In this document: in pieces, positions 1-4,650 of the stretch
How positions within the stretch are numbered: position 1 is the stretch's first letter
Layout of the letters: each line of letters starts with the position of its first letter
Translations under genes and position numbers: made by a program
From: Candidatus Pacearchaeota archaeon
GTDB lineage: Archaea > Nanoarchaeota > Nanoarchaeia > Pacearchaeales > GW2011-AR1
Assembly: GCA_002686195.1 (NCBI GenBank)
Contig: NZAS01000060.1
Location: 1-7,736 of the forward strand
Direction of reading: 5' to 3'
Length of the DNA stretch: 7,736 nt
Notes under the pieces: generated by a model
The model's database searches: none
Told to the model about the DNA's origin: nothing
Seen by the model: only the letters and a program-made list of their open reading frames with translations

Positions 1-232
1 TAATAATAATTGGGGTACAAAGTGGAACTTAGTACCTAGTGCTGATGGAAACCTGACTGGCTACGAGGTAGCGGGGCAGAGTGAGGATTTCATACAGCTA
101 GAGTTTGAAACAGCGTGGTCGCCACCAGCAGGTATCTACGATGCGATATATGAAAAGTATCCAGACTTATCGGTAAGCTGGTTCTATCGAGAAGAAGGGA
201 ATCAGATAGCAGGGTGGTTACCTTATGACTAA
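1..232 (+). CDS. Api92-like / DUF1281-type protein, C-terminal part (5' end outside window)
   Basis: The reading frame is open from base 2 to the TAA at 230-232 and gives 76 residues, so the gene starts upstream of the window. The visible part begins NNNWGTKWN and continues with FETAWSPPAGIYDAI, YPDLSVSWFY and a Gly-rich C-terminus. The order WGTKW, then (F/L)xTAWSPP, then YPDLS is characteristic of the ferredoxin-like C-terminal domain of the Api92/DUF1281 (YubB) family found in phages and plasmids. The biochemical role of that family is unknown to me, so none is assigned. The stop overlaps the start of the next gene by 8 bases, which suggests translational coupling and a common operon. The family call rests on motif recognition and is fairly secure; the upstream length cannot be judged. 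Confidence 0.75.
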   Translation, partial: NNNWGTKWNLVPSADGNLTGYEVAGQSEDFIQLEFETAWSPPAGIYDAIYEKYPDLSVSWFYREEGNQIAGWLPYD

Positions 233-359
233 GTGTGTGTACGCAACAGACCCACCCATTCGTGAACAGGGCAAGCGTACCTGTAGTGTGTGTGGGTTTG
301 AAGCGACTGACCTACTAAGTTTCTTTGCGTTACTAGACCACTATGAAAGTTATGTGTAA
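225..359 (+). CDS. Small Cys-pair protein, 44 aa, hypothetical
   Basis: This frame starts at an ATG inside the end of the preceding gene (8-base overlap) and ends at a TAA whose last base begins the next ATG (TAATG). That double coupling is the best argument that it is translated. The product is 44 residues with one clear CxxC pair (CSVCGF, about residues 20-23). A lone Cys near residue 4 and a His near residue 39 could complete a zinc site. The rest has no recognisable motif. It could be a mini zinc finger acting as a DNA-, RNA- or protein-binding module, but that is inference from the Cys pair. No Shine-Dalgarno stands out; reinitiation after the upstream stop is likely. Confidence 0.62.
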   Translation: MTKCVYATDPPIREQGKRTCSVCGFEATDLLSFFALLDHYESYV

Positions 360-541
360 TGAGTAAAGTTCAACTAAGATTGTATATAGAAACTGACGAT
401 GAAGATTATACTAAGGAACGAAGTATCCTAAAGTATGTTGAGGATATGTTCAATCAAGAGTACGATGGTTTATTGCAAGAATGTAAACAGGACGGGAACA
501 GTATAATAACTTATGTCTCTCGCATGGAACATGGGTGGTAA
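359..541 (+). CDS. Hypothetical protein, 60 aa
   Basis: The start codon overlaps the previous stop as TAATG, and the stop at 539-541 lies one base before the ATG of the next gene. The gene is therefore embedded in a tightly coupled operon. The product is acidic at its N-terminus (ETDDEDYTKE), has a predicted helical middle (SILKYVEDMFNQEYDGLLQECK) and ends ISYV-like with EHGW. I do not recognise a family; no membrane segment, signal peptide or metal-binding motif is visible. The pattern of a short beta strand (VQLRLYIET), a helix and a second strand (SIITYVSRM) suggests a compact alpha/beta fold, but this is only a reading of residue patterns. Confidence 0.72.
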   Translation: MSKVQLRLYIETDDEDYTKERSILKYVEDMFNQEYDGLLQECKQDGNSIITYVSRMEHGW

Positions 542-542
542 T

Positions 543-710
543 ATGGAAGATTTTGAGTTTGAAGAATTTACGGAGAAACTAAAACAAAAGTTATCTAAGG
601 TTGTGCAGGAACGAGATAAAATAGCAATGGAACTGCCCAACATTTTGAATGACCCTGAGTATCTCCGTTATCTAACAATAGAATATAATTTTACGGATAG
701 AGTAAACTAA
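543..710 (+). CDS. Hypothetical acidic helical protein, 55 aa
   Basis: Three in-frame ATGs are available at 513, 531 and 543. I chose 543 because it follows the stop of the preceding gene by one base and has the purine-rich GGGTGG about 5 bases upstream, while 513 lies well inside the previous gene without a ribosome site. The product (MEDFEFEEFTEKL...) has an acidic start, a long charged helix (residues about 8-30, KLKQKLSKVVQERDKIAMEL) and a C-terminal segment PEYLRYLTIEYNF. The heptad-like spacing of Leu/Val in the helix could support a short coiled coil. No family is recognised. Position in the operon suggests co-expression with the upstream small genes; function unknown. Confidence 0.65.
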   Translation: MEDFEFEEFTEKLKQKLSKVVQERDKIAMELPNILNDPEYLRYLTIEYNFTDRVN

Positions 711-716
711 CTAGGA

Positions 717-800
717 ATGGTTGAGCGAATTAGGAACATACTTAGAACGGTATCAGCTTACCTAAAGTGGGTATTCTACACCATTGGAAATCGATTATGA
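717..800 (+). CDS. Possible 27-aa basic amphipathic peptide
   Basis: An ATG six bases after the previous stop opens a 27-codon frame ending in TGA at 798-800, just before the promoter at 807. The peptide (MVERIRNILRTVSAYLKWVF...) is basic and amphipathic, with an aromatic/hydrophobic stretch in the second half that could associate with a membrane. There is no clear Shine-Dalgarno other than the very close AGGA, so coupling to the upstream gene would be required. The frame is short enough to arise by chance. I include it because otherwise 711-806 is empty, and I rate it low. Confidence 0.28.
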   Translation: MVERIRNILRTVSAYLKWVFYTIGNRL

Positions 801-806
801 AGCTGC

Positions 807-836
807 TTGACAAGTCCGAAGTGCGTTCTGTATAGT
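807..836 (+). promoter_or_regulatory. Promoter P1 (TTGACA, 18-bp spacer, TATAGT)
   Basis: TTGACA at 807-812 and TATAGT at 831-836 are separated by exactly 18 bp. The spacer carries GAAGTGCG, the motif shared with four other promoters in this window. A start point about 7 bases after the -10, near 843, would open transcription straight into the structured RNA region. GGAAC and GAAC elements at 731-758 upstream may be weak relatives of the repeats seen at other promoters. Confidence 0.82.
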
Positions 837-842
837 TATATG

Positions 843-1310
843 TAGGTAAGGTTTGGGCAGGGGTCGCTCCCCGCAAACTGTTTCAAACGCAGAGAGAAGA
901 ACCTTACTCAGTGAGATGAGCGGTGTTCTGCGAAGCCGTAGAGTGGTCAGGAGCAGACACAGATTAGCGTCTGATGGTCTGAACCACGTTCTCATACTCA
1001 CGACGGTATGTCGTTGTGGTGCGTATGTAGGGTTGCAACTTAGGTTGTTGGCTCAAGTGCCAAAGGCATACCGATGATAGGAGTGGGCAGCAGGGCAACT
1101 ATGCTGAAAAGGTATAAGGACAGTTGTGCGGGGGCTATCTCAGACATTTAGCGATGTTTCTGCGGGAGTCTCCAGTAAGCCGATACCGTTCCCTAATCAT
1201 GTTGGGTGATTCCTGTGTAAACGGCAGGGGTGGCAATAAAGGATACGTAAGCGGTTACGCAAGTAACTTAACTGCGGGATTGTGGGTTCGATTCCCACCA
1301 CCCGACACTA
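843..1310 (+). ncRNA. Candidate large structured non-coding RNA (~470 nt)
   Basis: Between promoter P1 and the gene at 1330 no frame has a ribosome site and gene-like composition, but nested complementary segments are abundant. Seen directly: GTTTG 851-855 with CAAAC 874-878, enclosing GGGG/CCCC (860-863/869-872); GTGGTCAG 943-950 with CTGAACCAC 979-987 (one bulge), enclosing CAGAC 954-958/GTCTG 969-973; CATAC 994-998/GTATG 1023-1027, enclosing CGAC/GTCG; TTGGC 1048-1052/GCCAA 1059-1063; ATACC 1068-1072/GGTAT 1111-1115, enclosing CAGCA 1088-1092/TGCTG 1102-1106; AGACAT/ATGTTT near 1142-1160. The 3' end is tRNA-like. Size and phage context recall the ornate large RNAs GOLLD and ROOL, GOLLD being known near tRNAs in phages, but I cannot confirm membership. 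RNase P RNA and tmRNA hallmarks are missing. Ends are approximate. Confidence 0.7.
1202..1310 (+). other. tRNA-like 3' module of the structured RNA (T-arm plus acceptor stem)
   Basis: GTGGG, TTCGATT, CCCAC at 1277-1293 is a perfect T-arm with the canonical TTCGA loop. It is followed by CACCCGA, which pairs along 7 bp with TTGGGTG at about 1202-1208 (one G-T wobble), like an acceptor stem. CCTG/CAGG just inside the 5' strand could be a D-arm. The interval is about 109 nt, too long for an ordinary tRNA, and I find no 7-base anticodon loop closed by a 5-bp stem. Instead there is a GTTAC-GCAA-GTAAC hairpin (about 1254-1267). No CCA follows. It is either a degenerate or insert-bearing tRNA or a tRNA mimic, perhaps a processing or stability element. 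Confidence 0.5.
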
Positions 1311-1329
1311 TATAAATAAGGTAGGAACT

Positions 1330-1491
1330 ATGGAAAAATATCTGATACACTTTGCGAAAGCATTGGAACTAATAAACAACGGTAAACCAATAGGACGGTC
1401 ACCATATGAACTGGAAACAAATAAAGAGCCTCTGGCAAAAGGCGGGGGACAAGAGATGGAATCAACACCCAAAGAACCATCGTCGGAATAA
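1330..1491 (+). CDS. Hypothetical protein, 53 aa
   Basis: The ATG at 1330 is preceded by AAGGTAGGA (1319-1326), a good ribosome site. The frame is open further upstream, but that part lies in the tRNA-like RNA element, so the earlier ATG at 1282 is unlikely to be used. The product (MEKYLIHFAKALELIN...) has an N-terminal helix followed by a Gly/Pro/Glu-rich, probably disordered tail with KGGG and TPKEPSSE. No known family is recognised. It is the first gene behind the structured RNA with no terminator between, so it is probably on the P1 transcript. Function unknown. Confidence 0.62.
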   Translation: MEKYLIHFAKALELINNGKPIGRSPYELETNKEPLAKGGGQEMESTPKEPSSE

Positions 1492-1525
1492 GAAGATGGA
1501 ACGACAGAACAGAAAAGGTAAGTAA

Positions 1526-1660
1526 TTGTTACTAACAGGATACAAAGCACTAGCGAAGATTCAGTGTGATTCTTGTGATAGACTTGCGGTTGTGGTTGAA
1601 GGGGTATACACTTATTGCAGTGAATGTTATTACAGGTTATTTATTCTGAAGAAAAGGTAA
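1526..1660 (+). CDS. Small zinc-ribbon-like protein, 44 aa (TTG start)
   Basis: The frame begins at a TTG placed 7 bases after AGAAAAGG (1511-1518) and ends at TAA 1658-1660, three bases before the next ATG. The product has two Cys pairs, CDSC (residues 14-17) and CSEC (31-34), spaced 13 residues apart. This four-Cys arrangement is that of a minimal zinc ribbon or rubredoxin-like knuckle. A basic C-terminus (LFILKKR) follows. The Cys pairs and the ribosome site make it a real gene despite the unusual start. The identical 16-base ribosome-site string AGAAAAGGTAAGTAAT occurs before this gene (1511-1526) and before the next (1650-1665). Likely role: nucleic-acid or protein binding, by inference. 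Confidence 0.68.
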   Translation: MLLTGYKALAKIQCDSCDRLAVVVEGVYTYCSECYYRLFILKKR

Positions 1661-1663
1661 GTA

Positions 1664-1873
1664 ATGGATATAAATGAATTGTCAGACCACGGTGTTACCA
1701 TCTTGGTACGATGCAGAGACTACGATGGTGGTAAAGATTTAGGTTGGGGTAAAGACACCAACGAGGCTCATCTGTGGACAGATAAATGTAAGCCGTGGGA
1801 CGTAGTAAGTGTAGTGAGCCATGCAACTGATACATTGGTAGACATGGATAGTTTTGGGGACAAGGTTAGATAA
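1664..1873 (+). CDS. Hypothetical protein, 69 aa, C-terminus duplicated in the next gene
   Basis: The ATG lies 6 bases after an AAAAGG ribosome site (1652-1657). The stop overlaps the following ATG as TAATG, so the two genes are coupled. The product contains strand-like segments (GVTILVRCRDYDGG) and a Trp-rich middle (LGWGKDTNEAHLWTDKCKPWD). It ends in VDMDSFGDKVR, and nearly the same 10 residues, VDMDSLGDKV, occur inside the next protein, with a further KPxxVxS-type similarity before them. A small duplication that split or truncated one copy would explain this. No known family is recognised. Confidence 0.7.
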   Translation: MDINELSDHGVTILVRCRDYDGGKDLGWGKDTNEAHLWTDKCKPWDVVSVVSHATDTLVDMDSFGDKVR

Positions 1874-2016
1874 TGAAACAGTATGAAAAACTAAGTGCAG
1901 AGATGTTAGCTAACAGTGAGGGTTGGAAGCCTCGTTTTGTGATTTCCGATTTCGTTGCAATGCTAAGTGAAGATTCTGTCTATGCAGTTGACATGGATAG
2001 TCTTGGAGACAAGGTT
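1838..2016 (+). repeat. Pair of 30-bp direct repeats (27/30 identical)
   Basis: Bases 1838-1867 and 1987-2016 match at 27 of 30 positions. They encode VDMDS(F/L)GDKV in both genes. The offset is 149 bp and the copies lie in different frames relative to each other, matching the frame difference of the two coding sequences. The amino acids are conserved while silent bases differ, which suggests an old duplication kept under coding selection. Confidence 0.8.
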
Positions 2017-2400
2017 CATAGAGATATTTATCAAGCATCTCCACCGACTAAGCCTGACACTGAGACACTCTTTGTAGATAACGATACTCAAAGTTTTGTT
2101 GTATGGTCAGGTCAGGATAGCTATTCCCAAGTTCCCGAAGTGGGTATGAAGATAAAGAGTAGAGTCCCTGTCGAATATGAGGGTATCGTTAGAGGACACT
2201 ACTTTGCTTATGGTTATGTAGGTATAAAGGTTGAACCTTATCCGTGGTTTCAAGAAGCCTTATCCAAGTGTGGGTATAGCAAGTTACCATCTGAGGGCGT
2301 AGAGTGGACGGAGAGCGACTTGGTATACAACTATGGGATTGACTTACTGGAAGCTAACTACGACTTCATTTACAAAGACGCTGCGTTGGTGTTGAAGTGA
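1873..2400 (+). CDS. Hypothetical protein, 175 aa
   Basis: The start overlaps the previous stop (TAATG), and the TGA stop overlaps the GTG start of the next gene. The 175-residue product is acidic. It opens with a helical region (MKQYEKLSAEMLANSEGW), then the internal repeat VDMDSLGDKV (about residues 39-48). A beta-rich middle follows, with SFVVWSG and a strand-turn-strand stretch VEYEGIVRGHYFAYGYVGIKV, which looks like a small barrel. The C-terminal part is mixed (PWFQEALSKCGYSKLP...). I do not recognise the family, and there is no signal peptide, membrane segment or catalytic signature. It is the largest gene of this operon, sitting between two tiny genes and a zinc-ribbon protein. Confidence 0.8.
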   Translation: MKQYEKLSAEMLANSEGWKPRFVISDFVAMLSEDSVYAVDMDSLGDKVHRDIYQASPPTKPDTETLFVDNDTQSFVVWSGQDSYSQVPEVGMKIKSRVPVEYEGIVRGHYFAYGYVGIKVEPYPWFQEALSKCGYSKLPSEGVEWTESDLVYNYGIDLLEANYDFIYKDAALVLK

Positions 2401-2771
2401 TTTTACAAATACGATGCACAAAGTGTAATGGGAATGTTATCGAGCGGAATGGATTAGATGGAGAGGAATCACTATGTCTAAACTGTGGCTTCTCTCAGAT
2501 ACCTAACATTATTCCCACTCAAGCATTAGCTGATGATGCAGAAGATTATCAACTAAGGAATCGAAGTGATGGGTGGTCAGATACTTATTCCCTAAGAAGA
2601 AAAGAGCGGGGGCGAATAGGTAAAACTAATCGATTAGGAACAAACAATAAACCCAAAGGAAGATATAAACCTAAACAAATAGATACCAGACAAACAGTAA
2701 CTAAAGAAACAATAGATACTTGGAAAAGAATCAAAGAGGAACTGGAACTAACTGGTCAAGAAAAGGATTAG
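2397..2771 (+). CDS. Zinc-ribbon protein with basic C-terminal tail, 124 aa (GTG start)
   Basis: The GTG start overlaps the previous TGA, and the first residues run directly into the metal site, which fixes the N-terminus. Cys7, Cys10, Cys27 and Cys30 (CTKC ... CLNC) form a classical zinc ribbon. Residues about 66-95 are strongly basic (RRKERGRIGK and KPKGRYKPK), and the C-terminus is a charged helix (KETIDTWKRIKEELEL). A zinc ribbon plus a basic linker suggests nucleic-acid binding, and a phage regulatory role is plausible but inferred. It is the last gene of the 1330-2771 operon. Its end lies next to a block of 10-bp repeats, and GAACTGGAAC within its coding end is complementary to GTTCCAGTTC at the end of that block. 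Confidence 0.82.
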   Translation: MILQIRCTKCNGNVIERNGLDGEESLCLNCGFSQIPNIIPTQALADDAEDYQLRNRSDGWSDTYSLRRKERGRIGKTNRLGTNNKPKGRYKPKQIDTRQTVTKETIDTWKRIKEELELTGQEKD

Positions 2772-2780
2772 ATAGAATAC

Positions 2781-2820
2781 TAGATGTTCCTAAATGTTCC
2801 GTAAAGTTCCTAGATGTTCC
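2781..2820 (+). repeat. Four 10-bp iterons, consensus TAGATGTTCC
   Basis: The units TAGATGTTCC, TAAATGTTCC, GTAAAGTTCC and TAGATGTTCC follow each other without gaps, so the TTCC core recurs every 10 bp on one face of the helix. Read on the - strand the core is GGAAC, the motif that recurs on the + strand before most promoters in this window. Such phased repeats usually bind a protein cooperatively; whether it acts in replication or transcription cannot be told here. Confidence 0.82.
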
Positions 2821-2850
2821 AGTTCATTTTATTGCGAATTTGCATATAGA

Positions 2851-2929
2851 TGGAATGGAATGAGGATAGGTACAGTGGAATGAGGGTGAGTATAGGTATA
2901 GTGGAACGGAAACTCCTAGTGGAACGAGG
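2851..2929 (+). repeat. GTGGAAC/T repeat cluster upstream of P2
   Basis: GTGGAAT at 2875-2881 and GTGGAAC at 2901-2907 and 2919-2925 recur, preceded by two TGGAAT copies at 2851-2860. A 17-bp unit, ATAGGTAYAGTGGAAYG, occurs at 2866-2882 and 2892-2908 (15 of 17 identical, 26-bp period). The 2781-2995 interval holds no convincing gene; it appears to be entirely regulatory, feeding promoter P2. Confidence 0.7.
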
Positions 2930-2995
2930 ATACCCATATTCATGGTACGATAGGTAGCGGTATTTGAGTTCAACTCACCTAGTTCAAACAGGCGT

Positions 2996-3025
2996 TTGAC
3001 AACCATGAAGTGCGATATATACAAT
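2996..3025 (+). promoter_or_regulatory. Promoter P2 (TTGACA, 18-bp spacer, TACAAT)
   Basis: TTGACA at 2996-3001 and TACAAT at 3020-3025 are 18 bp apart, and the spacer contains GAAGTGCGATA. The expected start near 3032 coincides with a small hairpin, AGAGC-AAAC-GCTCT (3032-3045), which would cap the 5' end of the message for the 57-aa gene at 3075. Confidence 0.85.
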
Positions 3026-3074
3026 AAGGGTAGAGCAAACGCTCTCTGAGGCGAATAGTGAAAGGATAGCTGGT

Positions 3075-3248
3075 ATGAACTGTGTCCACTGTGATGGTGC
3101 GGTAACTAATAAGGACTATTGGTATTACACTGATAGGCTACCTATACATACTGCCTGTATTGGTTATGCTGATGATGCTTTGTTAGCTAAACTATTCCGC
3201 GCCCATAGCGAGGCAGTGGTCGATGCGACCCAAACAGGGGATAAGTAG
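3075..3248 (+). CDS. Small CxxC/HxxC zinc-binding protein, 57 aa
   Basis: The ATG at 3075 follows AAAGGA (3061-3066) by 8 bases and lies about 43 bases after the predicted start of the P2 transcript, so it has its own promoter and ribosome site. The product has CVHC at residues 3-6 and HTAC at 25-28, i.e. CxxC, 18 residues, HxxC, the spacing of a treble-clef or LIM-like zinc knuckle. Aromatic residues between them (DYWYYTDRLP) would form the beta hairpin. A helical tail follows (DDALLAKLFRAHSEAVVDA). Small proteins of this type are common in phages and usually unannotated. The exact function is unknown; a single-gene transcript under a regulated promoter suggests a distinct role. Confidence 0.78.
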   Translation: MNCVHCDGAVTNKDYWYYTDRLPIHTACIGYADDALLAKLFRAHSEAVVDATQTGDK

Positions 3249-3291
3249 CACGGTATGAGGATAGCTATGCTTATGAAACAGTGAAAAAGGT

Positions 3292-3321
3292 TTGACAACC
3301 ATGCGGTTCGTATGGTATACT
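3292..3321 (+). promoter_or_regulatory. Promoter P3 (TTGACA, 18-bp spacer, TATACT)
   Basis: TTGACA at 3292-3297 and TATACT at 3316-3321 are again 18 bp apart. The first six spacer bases (ACCATG) equal those of P2, but the central AGTGCG is changed to GGTTCG, and no GTGGAAC cluster lies upstream. It may therefore escape the control shared by the other five. Transcription would start near 3328. Confidence 0.8.
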
Positions 3322-3327
3322 TATATG

Positions 3328-3635
3328 TGTAGGGAGTCAGGGGGGTTAATTGCATACGCCCCTTAAACTAGAACCTCTCTCCCGCAAAACTGGTCAGGGC
3401 GGGGAACAATAGAATATAGATACAGAGTCACTCCATCTGTTGACACATGCACATGTCCCTCACTAGGTTCAGGAACATAAAGTAGTATGACTAGTCTGCT
3501 ACCAGCACCACGAATCCTATGTCGTATACATCACTCTGATTACTCACATTGCGAAACTTCTAGAATTTGTACCTGTTGTTCCTTCGCCAAGCGCAAACTG
3601 GAAGCCTCGCTCCTTCGGGAGCGGGGTTTCTTTTT
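3328..3635 (+). ncRNA. Candidate small non-coding RNA (~300 nt), promoter to terminator
   Basis: Promoter P3 and the strong terminator at 3602-3635 bracket about 300 nt in which no frame has both a ribosome site and gene-like residues. A frame from 3487 runs through the terminator and is discounted. Complementary segments are visible: GGGG/CCCC around 3341-3362, CCCGC 3381-3385 with GCGGG 3399-3403, and ACAGA/TCTGT around 3422-3439. I do not recognise the RNA. A short leader peptide cannot be excluded. Ends are estimates from the -10 element and the T-run. Confidence 0.55.
3602..3635 (+). terminator. Intrinsic terminator with TTCG tetraloop
   Basis: CCTCGCTCC (3605-3613) pairs with GGAGCGGGG (3618-3626) around a TTCG tetraloop. 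The flanking AAG/TTT extends the stem to about 12 bp, and TTTCTTTTT follows. It is the clearest end of the P3 transcript. Confidence 0.93.
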
Positions 3636-3686
3636 ACCCAATTTCCCCCAAGCTAGGTATCGTGGCAGGAGAATAGGTATCGTTTG

Positions 3687-3705
3687 GCTCATAGATATAT
3701 CATAG
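3687..3705 (+). promoter_or_regulatory. 19-bp element with GATATATC palindrome, copy A
   Basis: GCTCATAGATATATCATAG occurs identically here and at 4893-4911 and 6316-6334, each time at the head of a regulatory module. The core GATATATC is a perfect palindrome, flanked by ATA on both sides. A dimeric DNA-binding protein is the natural reader. Confidence 0.85.
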
Positions 3706-3737
3706 GTAGGACAGGGGGAAGGATACCTATAATGGCT

Positions 3738-3790
3738 GGAACTGTGGAATGGGGGGGCTTGACAATGTGGAACGAGGTGTGATAAGATAA
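3738..3790 (+). promoter_or_regulatory. Module A: GGAAC/T repeats, 25-bp element and possible upstream promoter
   Basis: GGAAC at 3738-3742 and GGAAT at 3746-3750 precede TTGACA (3759-3764). The 25-bp element (3766-3790) follows: TGTGGAACG, three variable bases, then TGTGATAAGATAA. TAAGAT at 3783-3788 is 18 bp from the TTGACA, so the element could itself be a promoter. It lies about 50 bp before P4. Confidence 0.7.
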
Positions 3791-3840
3791 TAGTAGGACA
3801 GTAAGACAGGTTGACTGGCTGGTGTAGGTAGGATGCTCAT

Positions 3841-3870
3841 TTGACAGTGCTTGAGTGCGATGTATATAAT
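3841..3870 (+). promoter_or_regulatory. Promoter P4 (TTGACA, 18-bp spacer, TATAAT)
   Basis: TTGACA at 3841-3846 and a perfect TATAAT at 3865-3870 are 18 bp apart, with GAGTGCGAT in the spacer. The start near 3877 rules out any coding start at 3841 for the following gene and leaves a leader of only about 21 bases. Confidence 0.88.
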
Positions 3871-3897
3871 GAGCCTATGCAAAAAGAAAGGCATTCC

Positions 3898-4650
3898 ATG
3901 CTACAACTAAAAACAAGTCCTCCAAATGGAAAAATAGACTACGATAGTTTATCTCTATTGTCTGGGCATACTTGTCCCTATGCTGGGTCATGTTTAACAA
4001 AAGTAGATTTAGACACACGTAAAATTATAGACAAACATGCGGGAAGAGCATTAAATACCGCTGAGATTATCCTCGATGAGTTTAGGTGTTTTTCTGCCTC
4101 TCAAGAAGCTTCGTTTAAAAATGTTTTCCTTCAAAGACAATACAACACGAATTTATTGCAAGAATGTAATTCCATGCAGGAAATGCTTGATTTATTCGAC
4201 TTCTCAATTCGTAAAGCGTTTGATCCATTTCGTATTCACGTAGGCGGGGAATTTTACAATCAAATGTATTTCGATGCTTGGATGAGGTACGCTTATGAAA
4301 ATCCTTATCGAATATTCTATGCCTATACTAAGAGTATTCCATATTGGGTAAATCGTTTAGATGTTATACCGGAAAATTTTTCATTGACTGCTAGTTATGG
4401 TGGTCGTGCAGATTGGATGATTGAAAAGTTTAATCTGAAATATGCATTGCTTGTTTCCCATCCCGACGAAGCCGAAGAATTAGGATTAGAAATAGACCAT
4501 GATGATTCTCACGCTATCTCTAATGATGGAAAACCGTTTGCATTATTATTACATGGTACTCAAAAAGCGGGGAGTATCCGAAGCGAACAAATAAAAAGAT
4601 TGAATCGTGAAAACGTTCAGTATAAGTATAAGCGTAGACAGGATAGATAA
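3898..4650 (+). CDS. Gp88-family phage protein, 250 aa
   Basis: The protein carries the signature series I associate with the phage gene product 88 family. These are TCPYAGSC (Cys26, Cys32), FRCFSASQE (Cys64), RIHVGGEFY (112-120), FYAYTKSIPYW (140-150), LTASYGGRAD (163-172), EIDHDDSHA (198-206) and FALLLHGTQKAGS (214-226). Three conserved Cys in the N-terminal third may bind metal. The family's function is not established to my knowledge, so none is given. The frame is open back to 3841, but promoter P4 occupies 3841-3870. ATG 3898 has AGAAAGG (3885-3891) 6 bases upstream and is preferred. ATG 3877 falls on the predicted transcription start and would be leaderless. The stop is directly followed by the next ATG. 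The family is frequent in actinobacteriophages. Confidence 0.88.
   Translation: MLQLKTSPPNGKIDYDSLSLLSGHTCPYAGSCLTKVDLDTRKIIDKHAGRALNTAEIILDEFRCFSASQEASFKNVFLQRQYNTNLLQECNSMQEMLDLFDFSIRKAFDPFRIHVGGEFYNQMYFDAWMRYAYENPYRIFYAYTKSIPYWVNRLDVIPENFSLTASYGGRADWMIEKFNLKYALLVSHPDEAEELGLEIDHDDSHAISNDGKPFALLLHGTQKAGSIRSEQIKRLNRENVQYKYKRRQDR

Noticed and set aside
795..1001. Minus-strand frames here and at 1308-1550, 2824-3024, 3164-3355, 5323-5535 and 5483-5830
   Set aside because: All lie opposite better-supported genes, RNA or promoter blocks, lack ribosome sites and have low-complexity or unnatural composition.
853..1077. A 74-codon + strand frame in the structured-RNA region
   Set aside because: No ribosome site, Arg/Ser-rich composition unlike its neighbours, and overlap with multiple RNA helices.
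1225..1303. An ordinary-length tRNA ending at the T-arm
   Set aside because: The nearest 5' acceptor candidate (AGGGGTG) mismatches twice, and no D-arm or 7-base anticodon loop can be drawn.
843..1310. tmRNA or RNase P RNA
   Set aside because: No tag frame ending in LAA plus stop, no 5' half complementary to the acceptor at the right distance, and none of the conserved RNase P core strings.
1124..1315. A 63-codon + strand frame starting GTG
   Set aside because: It runs through the T-arm and acceptor-like stem; the residues merely reflect the tRNA-like sequence.
1495..1524. A 9-codon frame MERQNRKGK between two genes
   Set aside because: Too short to support; its 3' half is the ribosome site of the next gene.
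2781..2929. CRISPR array
   Set aside because: Units are 10 bp without spacers; they are protein-site-like iterons, not CRISPR repeats.
3440..3469. Another TTGACA with an 18-bp offset to TAGGTT
   Set aside because: The -10 is poor, the spacer motif is absent, and it lies inside the P3 transcript.
3487..3705. A 72-codon + strand frame
   Set aside because: It reads through the strong terminator at 3602-3635 and the regulatory element at 3687, and has no ribosome site.
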